From Clostridiales bacterium UBA3680 (lineage in GTDB: Bacteria; Bacillota; Clostridia; Lachnospirales; CAG-274): DNA of 15,710 bases. The stretch lies in assembly GCA_002372875.1 (NCBI GenBank), contig DFJD01000033.1, positions 1-15,710 of the forward strand, read 5' to 3'. Both the position numbers and the translations under genes were made by a program. Below are positions 14,572 to 15,710 of the stretch, one piece after another. How positions within the stretch are numbered: the first letter of the stretch is position 1; the number at the start of each line of letters is the position of its first letter. The notes under the pieces are model-generated. The model saw only the letters and a program-made list of their open reading frames with translations, made no database searches and was not told the origin of the DNA.

Positions 14572-15663
14572 TTATACATTAAATCTGAAAAGAATAACAT
14601 CTCCATCCTTAACGATGTATTCCTTTCCTTCACTTCTGTATACGCCTGCTTCCTTTGCTGCTGCTATTGAGCCTAATTTTACAAGTTCTTCATAGGTTAC
14701 TACCTCTGCTCGAATAAAGCCCCTTTCAAAATCGGAATGTATTTTACCTGCTGCCTGAGGTGCTTTAGTTCCGTTTTTGATCGTCCATGCTCTTACTTCT
14801 TGTTCTCCGGCTGTTAAATAACTTATCAACTCCAAAAGAGAATAACCTGCATTTATGAGTTTCTCAAGGCCGCCGCTTTTTAAGCCCAAATCGGCAAGAT
14901 ATTCTTTCTTTTCATCTTCATCAAGCTCAGAGAGTTCCTCTTCGATTTTGGCACAAACAACAAACACTCCCGAACCTTCTTTTGATGCAAATTCTTTGAC
15001 TTTTGCAACATATTCGTTGTTTTCTCCGTCATCGACCATATCGTTTTCATCTACATTTGCAGCATAAAGAACGGGTTTATTACTCAATAAAGTTAATGAA
15101 TCGACAAAAGGAGCATCATCCTCATCAAAATCAAGAGTACGGACATTTTTTCCTTCTTCAAGGCATTCATTAATTCTTTTTAAAATTTCCACCTCTTTAG
15201 CCAAAGATTTATCATTCATTGCCATTTTTTGAGTTTTGGCAATTCTCTTTTCGACTACTTCAAGGTCCGATAAAATGAGTTCAAGCTCTATGGTTTCAAT
15301 ATCCGAAACCGGGTCAATCGGATTATCTCTTACGATGTTGGTATCTTCAAAGCATCTTACAACATGGACTATTGCATCTACTTCTCTGATATGCGATAAA
15401 AACTTGTTACCTAAACCTTCTCCTTTGCTTGCACCCTTAACAAGGCCGGCAATATCCACAAATTCGATAACCGCGGGAGTTTTCTTTTTTGAATTGTACA
15501 TCTGTTCAAGTACATCAAGTCTTTTATCGGGGACGGGAACAACTCCGACATTAGGGTCAATTGTGCAAAAAGGATAATTTGCAGCCTCTGCTCCGCCTCC
15601 TGCAAGGGAATTAAACAAGGTACTTTTACCGACATTCGGTAAGCCGACGATTCCTAACTTCAT
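14572..15663 (-). CDS. ychF: Redox-regulated P-loop ATPase YchF (OLA1/Obg family)
   Basis: A 363-residue cytoplasmic P-loop protein, the same length as E. coli YchF. The G1 motif GLPNVGKST (7-15), G3 DIAGLVKGASKGEGLG, and the altered G4 NVDEND, which in this family favours ATP over GTP, are all present. A coiled-coil/helical insert (about 130-190) and a C-terminal TGS domain (about 280-363, ending KDGDVILFRFNV) follow. The family binds the ribosome and links translation to stress, notably oxidative stress. AAGGAG lies about 12 bp upstream of the ATG. It is the first visible gene of a leftward run with the MIF-like and LRR genes. The promoter is not within the 47 bp visible upstream. Assignment is near certain. 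Confidence 0.97.
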   Translation of the reverse strand: MKLGIVGLPNVGKSTLFNSLAGGGAEAANYPFCTIDPNVGVVPVPDKRLDVLEQMYNSKKKTPAVIEFVDIAGLVKGASKGEGLGNKFLSHIREVDAIVHVVRCFEDTNIVRDNPIDPVSDIETIELELILSDLEVVEKRIAKTQKMAMNDKSLAKEVEILKRINECLEEGKNVRTLDFDEDDAPFVDSLTLLSNKPVLYAANVDENDMVDDGENNEYVAKVKEFASKEGSGVFVVCAKIEEELSELDEDEKKEYLADLGLKSGGLEKLINAGYSLLELISYLTAGEQEVRAWTIKNGTKAPQAAGKIHSDFERGFIRAEVVTYEELVKLGSIAAAKEAGVYRSEGKEYIVKDGDVILFRFNV

Positions 15664-15710
15664 AACGTTTTATATCTCCTTAAATCTTGGGAAACACTGA
15701 TTAATTAATC

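Noticed and set aside
15699..15710. 12-bp palindrome GATTAATTAATC at the right edge
   Set aside because: AT-rich and cut by the window end; nothing shows whether it is an operator upstream of ychF or chance.

Overview
The window looks like chromosomal DNA from a low-GC, Gram-positive gut-type Clostridia, most likely Ruminococcaceae/Oscillospiraceae. That rests on AT-rich intergenic DNA, strong AAGGAGG-type ribosome binding sites, a type I dockerin on a very large secreted protein, BspA-like LRR and YDG/MBG-type repeats, and palindromic intergenic repeats. The species cannot be named from sequence alone.

Layout. 1-216: tandem ~97-bp palindromic repeats. 375-2642 (+): metE, cobalamin-independent methionine synthase. 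2643-3176: gene-free, holding a row of hairpins, an internally deleted IS200-type insertion sequence (minus strand) and an intrinsic terminator. 3177-4154 (-): ldhA, D-lactate dehydrogenase, preceded by a 9-codon mini-ORF that sits on the only good ribosome binding site. 4365-11318 (-): a 2317-residue secreted protein with a GLUG beta-helix, YDG/MBG-like repeats with nested insert modules, and a C-terminal dockerin. 11319-11643: the dockerin gene's control region, with two tandem sigma-70-type promoters, a (CAAG)12 microsatellite starting right after one -10 box, a terminator-like hairpin in the leader and a second hairpin near the RBS. 11968-13489 (+): a TtcA-type PP-loop/Fe-S protein and a GufA-type ZIP metal transporter, probably one operon. 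13501-13540: bidirectional terminator. 13516-15663 (-): ychF, a MIF-like tautomerase and a membrane-anchored LRR protein, probably one operon whose last two genes overlap as TGATG.

How the genes relate. Most are independent housekeeping units: methionine synthesis, fermentative lactate formation, tRNA thiolation, metal uptake and a ribosome-associated ATPase. The accessory content is the giant dockerin protein and its unusual leader. It has no catalytic domain that I can recognise and may be a cell-surface or cellulosome-associated binding/structural component. The most unusual signals are (1) the tetranucleotide repeat at the predicted transcription start of the dockerin gene, followed by an attenuator-like terminator, (2) hairpin repeats on both sides of metE that share an architecture but have different stem sequences, and (3) the IS200 relic that keeps its RBS-sequestering leader although most of tnpA is gone.
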